Shown here: positions 24,185 through 32,700 of the stretch, piece after piece | How the letters are laid out: every line of letters starts with the position of its first letter | Numbering within the stretch: the stretch's first letter is position 1 | Assembly: GCA_964568885.1 (NCBI GenBank) | Contig: CAZMSF010000005.1 | Coordinates: forward strand, 1 to 59,710 | Direction: 5' to 3' | Source of the DNA: JAUSNA01 sp964568885 | GTDB lineage: Bacteria > Patescibacteriota > Microgenomatia > Levybacterales > GWA1-39-11 | Length of the DNA stretch: 59,710 nt | Notes under the pieces: model-generated | The model's database searches: none | The model's input: only the letters and a program-made list of their open reading frames with translations | What the model was told of the DNA's origin: nothing | Made by a program: the position numbers and the translations under genes

Positions 24185-24289
24185 TGGTACAATTGGCCCT
24201 GTCGCTCACGCGGCCAATTCGCACATAGCTTGCGTTTCTCGGCTGCGAGAGCAGCACATTGAAAACGCAGGTTTAGAAAGGATACGGCA
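24185..24289 (+). promoter_or_regulatory. Promoter and structured leader of cassette 3
   Basis: Extended -10 TGGTACAAT (24185-24193) is immediately followed by a perfect 8-bp hairpin, AATTGGCC (24191-24198) with GGCCAATT (24212-24219). A second stem pairs TGCGTTT with AAACGCA and encloses TCTCG/CGAGA. The AATTGGCC stem is shared with cassette 1. No clear -35 is seen. Confidence 0.55.
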
Positions 24290-24568
24290 ATGACGAAACG
24301 GCATCACAAGGTGCAGCAAGCCCATCCGCTCCTCTTCGACGTCATGAGGGCAGGAACCGTCATGGACGGCAAAATGATGATGGGATACGGACTCTATAAG
24401 GATCTCTTTGGAGGCCGAAGCACGACAGAACCCCTCACCGAAGCCGAACAGATAAAACTCGAGGCTCTCAGTGACGAGTTAGATGATGCAATCAGTGGCA
24501 TCCGCGAATTCAAGAAACGGGTACGGTCGTATCTTGAATCTCAGGAAGCACAAGAACACAAGGTGTGA
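24290..24568 (+). CDS. Hypothetical protein, cassette 3
   Basis: A 92-aa protein with a Shine-Dalgarno (AAGGAT) upstream and GC-rich codon choice. The N-terminal part (HPLLFDVMRAGTVMDGKMMMGYGLYKDLFGG) is Met/Gly-rich. The C-terminal part is a predicted charged helix (TEAEQIKLEALSDELDDAISGIREFKKRVRSYLESQ), possibly a coiled coil. Family not recognised. It is the first gene of a four-gene GC-rich operon ending in ndk and acpP. Confidence 0.65.
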   Translation: MTKRHHKVQQAHPLLFDVMRAGTVMDGKMMMGYGLYKDLFGGRSTTEPLTEAEQIKLEALSDELDDAISGIREFKKRVRSYLESQEAQEHKV

Positions 24569-24580
24569 CAGGAGGAACCC

Positions 24581-24985
24581 ATGACCAGTATTACCCCATT
24601 CTGCGCCCGTGAGGCGCGCGACCTGGGCTGGCACATGGTTTGTGTCACGCCCGTTCAGCAACTCCACCCGGAGAACTTGCTCGAACTCATCTTCGCGCAG
24701 TTTGAAGAAGTCGCCTACTTCCCTTTCACCTACAAGGACGGTTACCCCCACGGGGATGAAAACCGGCCGGTATGGGTGAGGGGATTTAGCGGCACGGTTG
24801 AGGCACAAAGAGTCCTGCTTGCAGCCTTCTTCGAGGGAAGCAACAGACAACTCTACCGCTTCCTCCGTGAAGTCATTGCAGAAGTTGTCCCGGGTGTCCG
24901 GCTTACACAGGACTCAGCCAAAAAGAGACACTCCGGACCAAGCCAACTCCTCAAGAGGAGGTTGCAGGAATCAACGGCCTCATAA
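24581..24985 (+). CDS. Hypothetical protein, cassette 3
   Basis: A 134-aa soluble protein starting 12 nt after the previous stop, with a strong Shine-Dalgarno (AGGAGG). It has a helical, aromatic-rich core (ENLLELIFAQFEEVAYFPFTYKDGYP, AQRVLLAAFFEGSNRQLYRFLREVIAEVVP) and a basic tail (KKRHSGPSQLLKRRLQ). No family is recognised. Operon position suggests a role linked to nucleotide or acyl carrier metabolism, but this is only context. Confidence 0.65.
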   Translation: MTSITPFCAREARDLGWHMVCVTPVQQLHPENLLELIFAQFEEVAYFPFTYKDGYPHGDENRPVWVRGFSGTVEAQRVLLAAFFEGSNRQLYRFLREVIAEVVPGVRLTQDSAKKRHSGPSQLLKRRLQESTAS

Positions 24986-25029
24986 ACGGCAAGAACTTCC
25001 AGCGCCAAACCATCTGAAGGAGCACGCAC

Positions 25030-25449
25030 GTGACATCCAACAACGAGCGGACCCTCGTCCTCGTCAAACCCGACGCCTACGAGAACGCTCATGAAATCGA
25101 AGAGCGGTACCGACGGGCTGGCCTTACGGTCTGTTCGCACAAGACGGTAACGCCCAACCGCAAACTCATCGAAGAACACTACCAAGACCATGTCGGCAAA
25201 TCCTTTTACGAGGGAACTGTCGAATTCATGCTCTCGGGTGAAGTCTTCGCTATCGTTATCGTCGGCTACAACGCCATCGAACGCGTACGGGAGCTGCACG
25301 GCCCCACCGACCCCACGAAAGCCAAAGCCGGAGACATCCGGTACGACTTTGGAGGGAGAAAAATGCCGGCCAACGCAGTACACGCGAGTGACTCCGTTGA
25401 ATCGGCGGAGCGCGAGATTGCGCTCTGGTTCCCGGGCCTAGCAGCCTAA
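25030..25449 (+). CDS. ndk: Nucleoside diphosphate kinase
   Basis: A 139-aa enzyme that moves the gamma phosphate between nucleoside tri- and diphosphates. Family motifs in order: TLVLVKPDAY (Lys13), EEHYQDHVGKSFYEG (Tyr/Phe region near residue 60), LHGPTDPTKAKAGDIRYDFGG, and NAVHASDSVESAEREI with catalytic His118. The usual NxxHGSDS is NAVHASDS here, a Gly-to-Ala change next to the catalytic His; other key residues are present. The start is GTG with the Shine-Dalgarno AAGGAG. Slightly shorter than the usual 140-150 aa. Confidence 0.93.
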   Translation: MTSNNERTLVLVKPDAYENAHEIEERYRRAGLTVCSHKTVTPNRKLIEEHYQDHVGKSFYEGTVEFMLSGEVFAIVIVGYNAIERVRELHGPTDPTKAKAGDIRYDFGGRKMPANAVHASDSVESAEREIALWFPGLAA

Positions 25450-25533
25450 GCACCTGATTATCCACTCCGGTGGTGATCTGTCCTACGGCGAGCATGCTCG
25501 CCCCACCTGATTTCCCGGTACAGGAGCAAACCT

Positions 25534-25794
25534 ATGGCAACAGTCTTTGAGCGCGTGCGTGCAATCGTCGTCGAGCAGCTTGACGTCGAGGAAAATGAGG
25601 TCACACCTGAGGCCTCCTTCGTCGACGACCTGAATGCCGACTCTCTCGACCTCGTCGAGCTTATCCAGTCGCTGGAGGAAGCTTTCGCCGACAGCGGCGA
25701 AGAGATGGAGATCAGCGATGCCGACGCCGAGAAGATCAAGACCGTCCAAGACGCCGTGGAATACCTCAAGGAACACGGTATCAAGGACAATTAA
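25534..25794 (+). CDS. acpP: Acyl carrier protein
   Basis: An 86-aa acidic four-helix carrier protein. The phosphopantetheine site is the DSL motif in FVDDLNADSLDLVELIQSLEEAF (Ser37). The rest matches ACP: VRAIVVEQLDVEENEVTPEASF before it and EMEISDADAEKIKTVQDAVEYLKEHGI after it. A Shine-Dalgarno (CAGGAG) precedes the ATG. It needs a phosphopantetheinyl transferase, not seen in this window. With FabZ in cassette 2 it hints at some acyl-ACP chemistry. CPR bacteria generally lack complete fatty-acid synthesis, so either the pathway is partial or these genes come from elsewhere. Confidence 0.95.
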   Translation: MATVFERVRAIVVEQLDVEENEVTPEASFVDDLNADSLDLVELIQSLEEAFADSGEEMEISDADAEKIKTVQDAVEYLKEHGIKDN

Positions 25795-25803
25795 CCTGCG
25801 CCG

Positions 25804-25852
25804 CCCCGACTCTGTTCGGGGCATCCCTGGCGGCCCGGTTCTCCGGGCCGCC
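25804..25852 (+). terminator. Double terminator hairpin of cassette 3
   Basis: CCCCGA/TCGGGG (25804-25821) is followed by a perfect 10-bp stem, GGCGGCCCGG/CCGGGCCGCC (25829-25852), with a TTCT loop and then CTCTCT. The sequence becomes AT-rich directly after it. Confidence 0.8.
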
Positions 25853-25896
25853 CTCTCTAACTAGAATTCAATACCCATATCTGCTACCATAAAACT

Positions 25897-26520
25897 ATGA
25901 AATCTCGTCAACTAATTGAAAGCGTATCAATTATTTTAAGCGTCGGATTTGTATTCTTTGCAGTTCAAGCAGGCTTTAGCAATTATTTAAGTTATTTGCT
26001 AGCACTTCTCATTATCTTCTTTGCGATATATATAAGTATGAAAAAAAGGTCGAAATCAGCCTCAGGGTTATTTTCATCAAGCCCCCTAGAACTTTTTGGC
26101 ATAATAACAATTATATTGCTAATTATCGCACTCACTAACGGATTGTTGTCCCCTCTCTTTTTCTTTCTGTACTTCGTTTTATTTCTTCTTGCCTTTATGA
26201 ACGAACCAATAAGTATTTGGGTTTTTGCATTATCTACAATTCTCTATTTTATTCCACAAGCCTCAAATTCTCTTACTACAGACGTATTTATCAAATTAGG
26301 ATCTCTTTTGCTAATAGCTCCGATTGCCTTTTTTGTAGCAAAGGAATTTGAACGGAGGCAATTGTTGACACGGAAAATTCAAACAAAAACAGATGAAATA
26401 ATTCAGGAAGCTGCAATTCTAAAGGAAGAAGATAAAGCAAAAACCCCCGATGAAGAAGAAGCTATTGACGAGATCATAGAAGAAGCTCAATCCCTTCAAA
26501 CAGATCTAAAGGAGGAATAA
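25897..26520 (+). CDS. Polytopic membrane protein with charged coiled tail
   Basis: A 207-aa protein with about six membrane segments over residues 8-150 (IILSVGFVFFAVQAGF, YLLALLIIFFAIYISM, LFGIITIILLIIALTN, LFFFLYFVLFLLAFMN, IWVFALSTILYFI, LGSLLLIAPIAFFVA). An acidic cytoplasmic helix follows (TDEIIQEAAILKEEDKAKTPDEEEAIDEIIEEAQSL). No family recognised. The extended -10 TGCTACCAT lies 6 nt before the ATG, so the message is leaderless. It is followed after 5 nt by a WxL-like gene with a strong Shine-Dalgarno, indicating an operon in which the membrane protein may serve surface-protein export or anchoring. Confidence 0.65.
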   Translation: MKSRQLIESVSIILSVGFVFFAVQAGFSNYLSYLLALLIIFFAIYISMKKRSKSASGLFSSSPLELFGIITIILLIIALTNGLLSPLFFFLYFVLFLLAFMNEPISIWVFALSTILYFIPQASNSLTTDVFIKLGSLLLIAPIAFFVAKEFERRQLLTRKIQTKTDEIIQEAAILKEEDKAKTPDEEEAIDEIIEEAQSLQTDLKEE

Positions 26521-26525
26521 CACCC

Positions 26526-27296
26526 ATGAAAGTGATATCAAAAAAATTGTTTTCCCCACTTGGCTCAAGCTTTTTTATTGGTATAAATCTTGTTTTGTTT
26601 TTGCTTTTCTATTCTCTGGAAGCCAATGCACAAACAAGCATGTCAAACGGCTCGTACATCATCAAATTCCCCAACCTTAATTCTTTCGCAGGCAAACCGT
26701 CTAATTCTCAGTATAAATTAGGCATAACCGGAGGCCAAACTGCACCGGGGCTTTATTCGGGCTCTAACTATAAAGTTCGAGCCGGCTTTCAATATATCCT
26801 GAGCCGCATACCCTTCTCATTTGCCATCTCTTCCCTCTTTATCGATTTTGGTCCCATTACGCCCGGGGCGCCGGTTACCCGCACCAATAATCTTACCGTT
26901 TCCAATGGCTCTGCCTATGGATATACCGTTCTTGTGAGGGAAAACCACCCTTTGAGGGTCAATCCTTCGGGCTTCTCAATTCCGGATACGACTTGTGACT
27001 CCGGAACCTGCAATGAAGCAACGTCAGGAACATGGACAAATCTTACCACTTTTGGATTTGGCTACCGCTGCGACAATGTTTCCGGGGCAGATTGTCAGTC
27101 AGGCTTTTCAGGGGCAAACGATTACCGTCAATTCCCTTCCAGTGAATCGGCCGAGCTTGCTTTCCCCGTAATGCGCGGGGTCAATAGAGGAAGAAACATT
27201 CAGTCCCAAGTTACTTATAAGGTAAATGTCTCGACAAGCCAAGCCGCCGGCCTTTATGAGAACGCGATTACTTACATTGCAGTCCCTTCAATCTAA
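26526..27296 (+). CDS. WxL-like secreted protein (third family member)
   Basis: A 256-aa secreted beta-rich protein. It has a signal peptide ending in LEANAQT, then SNGSYIIKFPNLNSFAGKPSNSQYKLGITGGQTAPGLYSG. A C-terminal domain starts near IPFSFAISSLFIDFGPITPGAPVTRTNNLTVSN. It carries four cysteines in two close pairs (TTCDSGTCNE, YRCDN...DCQSG). It ends GLYENAITYIAVPSI, the same terminal strand pattern as the proteins at 7065 and 9649. A GGAGG Shine-Dalgarno shows it is translated from the operon of the preceding gene. A DUF916-like gene follows at 28045. Confidence 0.65.
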   Translation: MKVISKKLFSPLGSSFFIGINLVLFLLFYSLEANAQTSMSNGSYIIKFPNLNSFAGKPSNSQYKLGITGGQTAPGLYSGSNYKVRAGFQYILSRIPFSFAISSLFIDFGPITPGAPVTRTNNLTVSNGSAYGYTVLVRENHPLRVNPSGFSIPDTTCDSGTCNEATSGTWTNLTTFGFGYRCDNVSGADCQSGFSGANDYRQFPSSESAELAFPVMRGVNRGRNIQSQVTYKVNVSTSQAAGLYENAITYIAVPSI

Positions 27297-28044
27297 AAAT
27301 ACTTAGTTCTAGTATGCTTCCTAACGTCAGGCTCAATGTTTGGAACTACCATTCGTGAAAAGCATCAAAAGAAAGACTTGCTGAAGTATTTCTCTCAATT
27401 TCTATAACCGCATTAAGAAAAAATATCTCCGCAATAGCCTCATGAAACGACTCTTCCAAACGTAAAACATTTTAAATTACTTTTCACGCATAAATATTAT
27501 GCTTCTCGTTATACAATTGACAGCGGTATTTTTAATTTATATCTTTCCAACTTATTAAGGTGTGAAAATACCTGTTATTTGATAACACTAAATTCTATAA
27601 CGCTTGTGAAACCAAAATAACTATAGGAAATAAATACATAGATGCTAGTGGTTCGGTCGGAAGCCAAAAAATGGGTATTTTTCAACTCTGCTTATTATAT
27701 CAATCTAAACCCCTATTTCCAGCTTCAATCACTGTCAACTAAACTTTGCCAAAATGCAATCGCTTTGCAAGTAAATTTAAATGATATAGATTGATATATA
27801 TAGTGGTTTTCACAGCATTTTTCTTTTTGGTTCAAATTTGCAACTCTTGATGTCTTACCTCAATTGCCGCATTACTAGAAAAATACTTAAAATTTGAGCT
27901 TATTTATTATTACCGCATTCTATATTATTCTATGAAAACTTACTATTTCTTTATACATTAAAAAGAGAACTTGTTAGCGATATCTTAACATCAATCGACT
28001 ACCGTTGCCTTTCATTTTTGTGATATCTGGGATAGTATTAGTGT
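27297..28044. other. 748-nt AT-rich intergenic region
   Basis: No coding ORF is supported. Scattered TTTTCAC/GTGAAAA words (near 27355, 27483, 27561, 27606 and 27812) resemble the phased CGTGA repeats upstream of 7065. The last 12 nt hold TAGTAT plus 6 nt before ATG 28045. Nothing else was recognised. Confidence 0.5.
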
Positions 28045-29007
28045 ATGAGAGCAAGGTCCTCCATATTGGCAATATGTGCGATTTTATTTTATGCTTCCCG
28101 TGCCTTTGCGCAGGGACAATCCATAAGCATATACCCACCTGTGATTGAGGTGCAATCAACTCCGCCCTCTTCCCCATCCTTACCCATCGTCATACAAAAT
28201 AACAACAGTGAGGATGTCGCTCTTAGAATAGAACTCATTCCTTTCAGAACTAACAATTCTTCAGGGGAGGTTGTGCTTCTTCCGGATGAAATAAGCAAAG
28301 GCTTTTACCCATACTACAAAGATAGAATCCAATTTTTGATTGATGGGAAAAAAACGGATACGGTTACTCTGCAAGCCCTCGAATCGAAAGAAATAGAGCT
28401 TAATATTAATCTTACAAAAGGTGATCCCCCGGGTGATTTTTACTACTCAATTGTCTTTATTTCCCAGGGTCAAAAAGGTACGGAAAGCAACGTCACGAGC
28501 ATCCCAACAGGAATTGCGAGCAACTTGTTGTTATCAATCGGACCTAAAGATGTGGCTTCCGGTGGAATCAGTCAGTTTTCAACTCCATCATTTAAGTCAA
28601 AGGGGCCTGTTGAATTCACGCTCAAACTTCATAATGCAAGCAAGCACCTGATAAATCCGACCGGCACCATTGAAATTGCAAATACTTTCGGTAAGTCTGT
28701 TGGACTGGTGAAATTACTCCCACAATACGTACTTTCACGCTCCGATAGATATCTGGTCGATGATTCACAAAGCACATCTTCAGCGCAAACTACTACGCTT
28801 TTGGATGTTACTCCAAAAGTCATATGGCCTGAAAAATTCCTCTTTGGGTGGTATAAAGCCACTGCAACAGTTCAGCTTGAAGAAAATGGACCCACCTTCA
28901 AAGCCGCTACCTATTTCTTTGCATTTCCGCTTTACTTATTCTTCCCTCTCGTTATCGCTCTTTTTGTAATAATTAGTATTATCTATCGGATAAGAAGAAA
29001 GATATAG
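28045..29007 (+). CDS. DUF916-like membrane protein (second copy)
   Basis: A 320-aa protein. It has a signal peptide (SILAICAILFYASRAFAQ). Two beta-sandwich domains follow: ISIYPPVIEVQSTPPSSPSLPIVIQNNNSEDVALRIELIPF... and VEFTLKLHNASKHLINPTGTIEIANTFGKSVG.... The C terminus has a membrane helix (FFPLVIALFVIISIIYRI) and a basic end. Architecture and key segments match the protein at 8595 (TIVPPSVDSKSDPGDK; NPTGTI/RPQGTISVKNLLG). It is thus the likely membrane partner of the WxL-like protein at 26526. TAGTAT lies 6 nt before the ATG, so the message appears leaderless. Confidence 0.72.
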   Translation: MRARSSILAICAILFYASRAFAQGQSISIYPPVIEVQSTPPSSPSLPIVIQNNNSEDVALRIELIPFRTNNSSGEVVLLPDEISKGFYPYYKDRIQFLIDGKKTDTVTLQALESKEIELNINLTKGDPPGDFYYSIVFISQGQKGTESNVTSIPTGIASNLLLSIGPKDVASGGISQFSTPSFKSKGPVEFTLKLHNASKHLINPTGTIEIANTFGKSVGLVKLLPQYVLSRSDRYLVDDSQSTSSAQTTTLLDVTPKVIWPEKFLFGWYKATATVQLEENGPTFKAATYFFAFPLYLFFPLVIALFVIISIIYRIRRKI

Positions 29008-29714
29008 AACAGGAGAAATTCTTAATCTTGTAGTAAATAGTTCTCCTACAACTCTTCACGAACAGGCAATTTATATAAGTTTATCCTTTTGTATTTACTA
29101 TTTTGTTATCCTATAAAGTCATTTCAATATCCATTTTAGTAGTTTAGATTGTTTTAATAGGTAATTCCAAAATGATGAATATTGTCACCCTAGTTCTCCA
29201 TTTGCTATCTGTTATCACATAGTATTATAGCTCGCCCAATTTTACCGAGAAATTATATTATGTTTACACATCCTTATAATTATTTGTTTTCATGCTATAG
29301 TTTTTCACGCTTCCAGATTTTGCCGGAATAAGGAGAGATAAAACTTCCCCAATTCATTGACACTTACACCTGGCAATTGCTACTTTTGAGGTTAAATGAG
29401 GCAAAAATCTACCTAATACTCCTCTTTTTTTTCAACTTTGAAAATCTCCATTTTTATTGTGAAAACAGGCCGACCAATATCTATATCATAAGGTATCGAT
29501 ATATATCTTAGCCTATGGGGTGGTCTTGACATGGTGATATATATTTCTTTAAGCTGTTTATAGGCTTTATGAAATACCCGTGTAAACTGTATAATCGGTA
29601 TAATTTTGAACTTAATCTATACCTTTGCGGTAATATTTTTTACAATGGAAAATCCGTAAAAAATCTTGATGAAAACTTGTCTCCAATCTTTTCACGCTAA
29701 ATACACTACTGCCC
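29008..29714. promoter_or_regulatory. 707-nt upstream region of the giant gene
   Basis: AT-rich, with no supported ORF. It has several promoter-like boxes: extended -10 TGCTATAGT near 29295, TTGACA near 29358 and 29526, and paired TATAAT boxes near 29591 and 29601. Three TTTTCACG/GTGAAAA words lie near 29305, 29458 and 29690. TACACT lies 7 nt before the ATG. Such length suggests complex control of the giant protein. Confidence 0.45.
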
Positions 29715-32700
29715 ATGGATATCTTAGAACTATTCAAAAGACAACTACTTGAAGATAAGTCTACTTCCTCAAAAAGTACCCTTAAGAACTATCTTTCCGA
29801 TGTTAGACATTTCATTCTTTGGTTTGAGAAGACAACGCATTCTCCATTTGAAGCTAGCAGGGTCTCATCGGACATACTGTCGCTCTACCAGAAGACATTG
29901 GGCGGTGTTATTGAAAACGGAAACATAAATACCTCCACACAGCTTTCCACAGCCTCAATGAAACGCCACCTCTCTTCCCTCCGAAAGTTCTTTACAATAC
30001 TTGAAAAGAGTAAAGACATCTCGATAAATCCTTTTGTTCAAATTCAACCGGAGATTACTGAAGAACCTACTGACTTTTGGCATCTCAAATCATTTAAGGA
30101 TTTCCTTCAACTTCAAAAATCCTCAAAAATAACCGTGAAAAATTACATCTCGGATATTGCCGGCTTTGCACGATGGTACGAAGAGACAATTTTACCCGGA
30201 CTTGAAAAGCCCTTGAGCGCGACCGGTGGATTTTACCTCATAACTCAAGAGATATTGGAGGACTACCGCAAAAGACTTCTTGAAATACAAAATGCTGCTC
30301 CGAGAACGGTAAACAGAAAGTTATCGGCATTGAGAAAGTATCTTAATTTTGCCACGCAAAAAGGGTTTGTAACACCAAATGAGCTCACTGTTGATCCTGT
30401 GAAGCTATATGAAGAAAAACTTAATCTTCTTGAAGCCCCATCTGTTGAACTATCTGAGCTCCCTAAAGCTGCACCAAAACCAAAAACCTACTCAATAATT
30501 CCTCCGGTGAGGCTGCTTCAAAAACTCGTTGTCTATCCCTATCTTGCACTGGAAGAACGCACGGCAAATACAATTGCAACCTTTATTGCCGGAAAACCTC
30601 TCAGCGGAATCGAGAAGCTCTCACCCAAGTTGACAAAGATTCTTGAGGCGAAAAATACCCTTCGCTCCAATACAAATTCAGTCGGAAATCTTTTGGGAAT
30701 AAGAAACGTCTCAAAAGAATTCTATGCGCCTGATAAGGTCTCACTGCTAGGTACCCCACTCTACAAACGTGCTATTTATCATTTCCGGTTTACCCGACCG
30801 AATTGGTACAAAAGGTATCATAATTACTCATTTGTCCACTATGTACACTTTGCACTGCTTGTAATATTTGCATCCGGTGTGGGTGTTGCGCTCTATCAAA
30901 ACTTGGTTGCCAAAAAACAACTGCCTACTTTTGCTGCGGCGACCGCCCCGCCCAGGATAATTTCCTTTCAAGGAAGGCTTACCGATAATCTCGATAACCC
31001 CATAACCTCAACCTCAGCGTTGAGGTTTGCCATTTATAATGACGCTTCGGCATCCGGCAGCGCATTATTGTGGCAGGAGGCAATTACCAACATCGTTCCG
31101 GACCAAGATGGTATATTTTCAATTCTTCTCGGAGGCGGAACGCAAATACCATCGACTGTTTTTACGGATAATTCCCAAATCTACCTTGGAGTGACTGTCG
31201 GAACCACATCAGAGCTTACACCGAGGCAAAGAATTGCAAGTGTCGGATATGCAACTAATGCCGAGTTTTTGCAGGGCCAGCCTCCGACGACCCAAGCGGG
31301 CCTTACTTCATTCGCAAATGTCATACTGGCATTAGACTCTTCCGGCAACCTTACCCTTGCCGATAGCGGAGCAACAAATCACACATTTCAAGTTTCGAAT
31401 GGAGCATTTAATCTCAAAGGGCAAACCCTTTACCTCACGACTAATTCAGGCTCAGGAGGAAATGTGATACTTTCTCCTGATGGGCTGGGAAAGATTGACA
31501 TTCAAAGGCCAATCATCAATACCACTACCATGGGAAACCTAGTCTCCGGTGGCGTTGAGGTAAACGATAGGTTTGGAGTTCTTGCTACCGAATCAGCAGT
31601 AGCGGCTTTTATCGTCAACAACAATACCTCAGGCGGAGATATCTTTGCTGCCTCATCATCCGGCACTACCCGCTTTAAAATTGCAAATGATGGCACACTT
31701 ACCGATGGTTTCTATAATACCGCAGGAGGAATATTGTACGGCTCGAACACTTCCGGCACATTTGCCCAAACGACCGCCGGGTCTTTGGGACAATGTCTTC
31801 AATCAACAGCGGGAGGCGCACCCACTTGGAGTAATTGCGGGGGCTCGGATTGGAGAACAAGCCTTGGAGCCATCTCGCCAAATAACGACACATTAGATCT
31901 GCTGGTTGGCGGAATAACAACTGCCTCTGCTAAATTTAGGTTCGTTAACGTAAATTCTGGAACGCCAGTTGCCTCGGTTTCAGCCAACAGCGGCAACAAT
32001 GCTACTTTTATATCAGGAGATGGAACTCTTGGCACTACAAATCGCCAAACGCTAACCATAGGTAATTCATCTGCCTACAACACCACCGGCAACCTACTCT
32101 TCAATCCAAATGGAATCGGAAAAATTGGCATTGGAACTACTTCTCCGCTAATTGGGTTTGACCTTCGGGGAAATTCAGGAACTACACCTGCGGCCTCAAT
32201 TTCGGCAAATACTTCCTACGCTACCCTTTTGGTTGACAACTCGGGGGGAGGAGACCTAATAGCGGCAAGTGCGTCAGGAGTGCCAAACTTTGTTGTAAAG
32301 AACAATGGAGATGTAATTGTGGGACAAGACGGAGGCGGAAAGATAACCGTAAGCGTAATCGACCCTTATCTTGTTCAGAATCAAAAGACATCAGGCACAC
32401 AAAGCCTTACATTTCAGACAATGGGAGCGACAAACGCCGACTTTATATTCAAGAACACGTCTACTACCCTTTCTACCCTTACTCAAGCGGGCCAACTCCA
32501 ACTACCCGTAACAGGCTCAACCGGTGGAATTGTCATCGGTGGCGATACTCAAATATTCAGAGGCTCGGCAGACAGGCTTGATGTAGCCTCGGGAGACTCA
32601 TTCAATGTAGTGAGTGGCAACCTGCAAATCGGAGGCACAACGGTCATTGATTCTTCGAGAAACGGTACATTCCAAACGCTTAATATCACCGGTGGATGCA

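Noticed and set aside
24132..24257. 42-residue N-terminal extension of LeuRS
   Set aside because: It would cross the promoter of cassette 3 and has no LeuRS homology; a -10 box lies just before ATG 24131.
29715..30420. XerC/XerD recombinase gene
   Set aside because: Only the core-binding SAM-like domains are present. No catalytic Arg, His, Arg or Tyr motifs follow; the frame continues into a membrane helix and surface modules.
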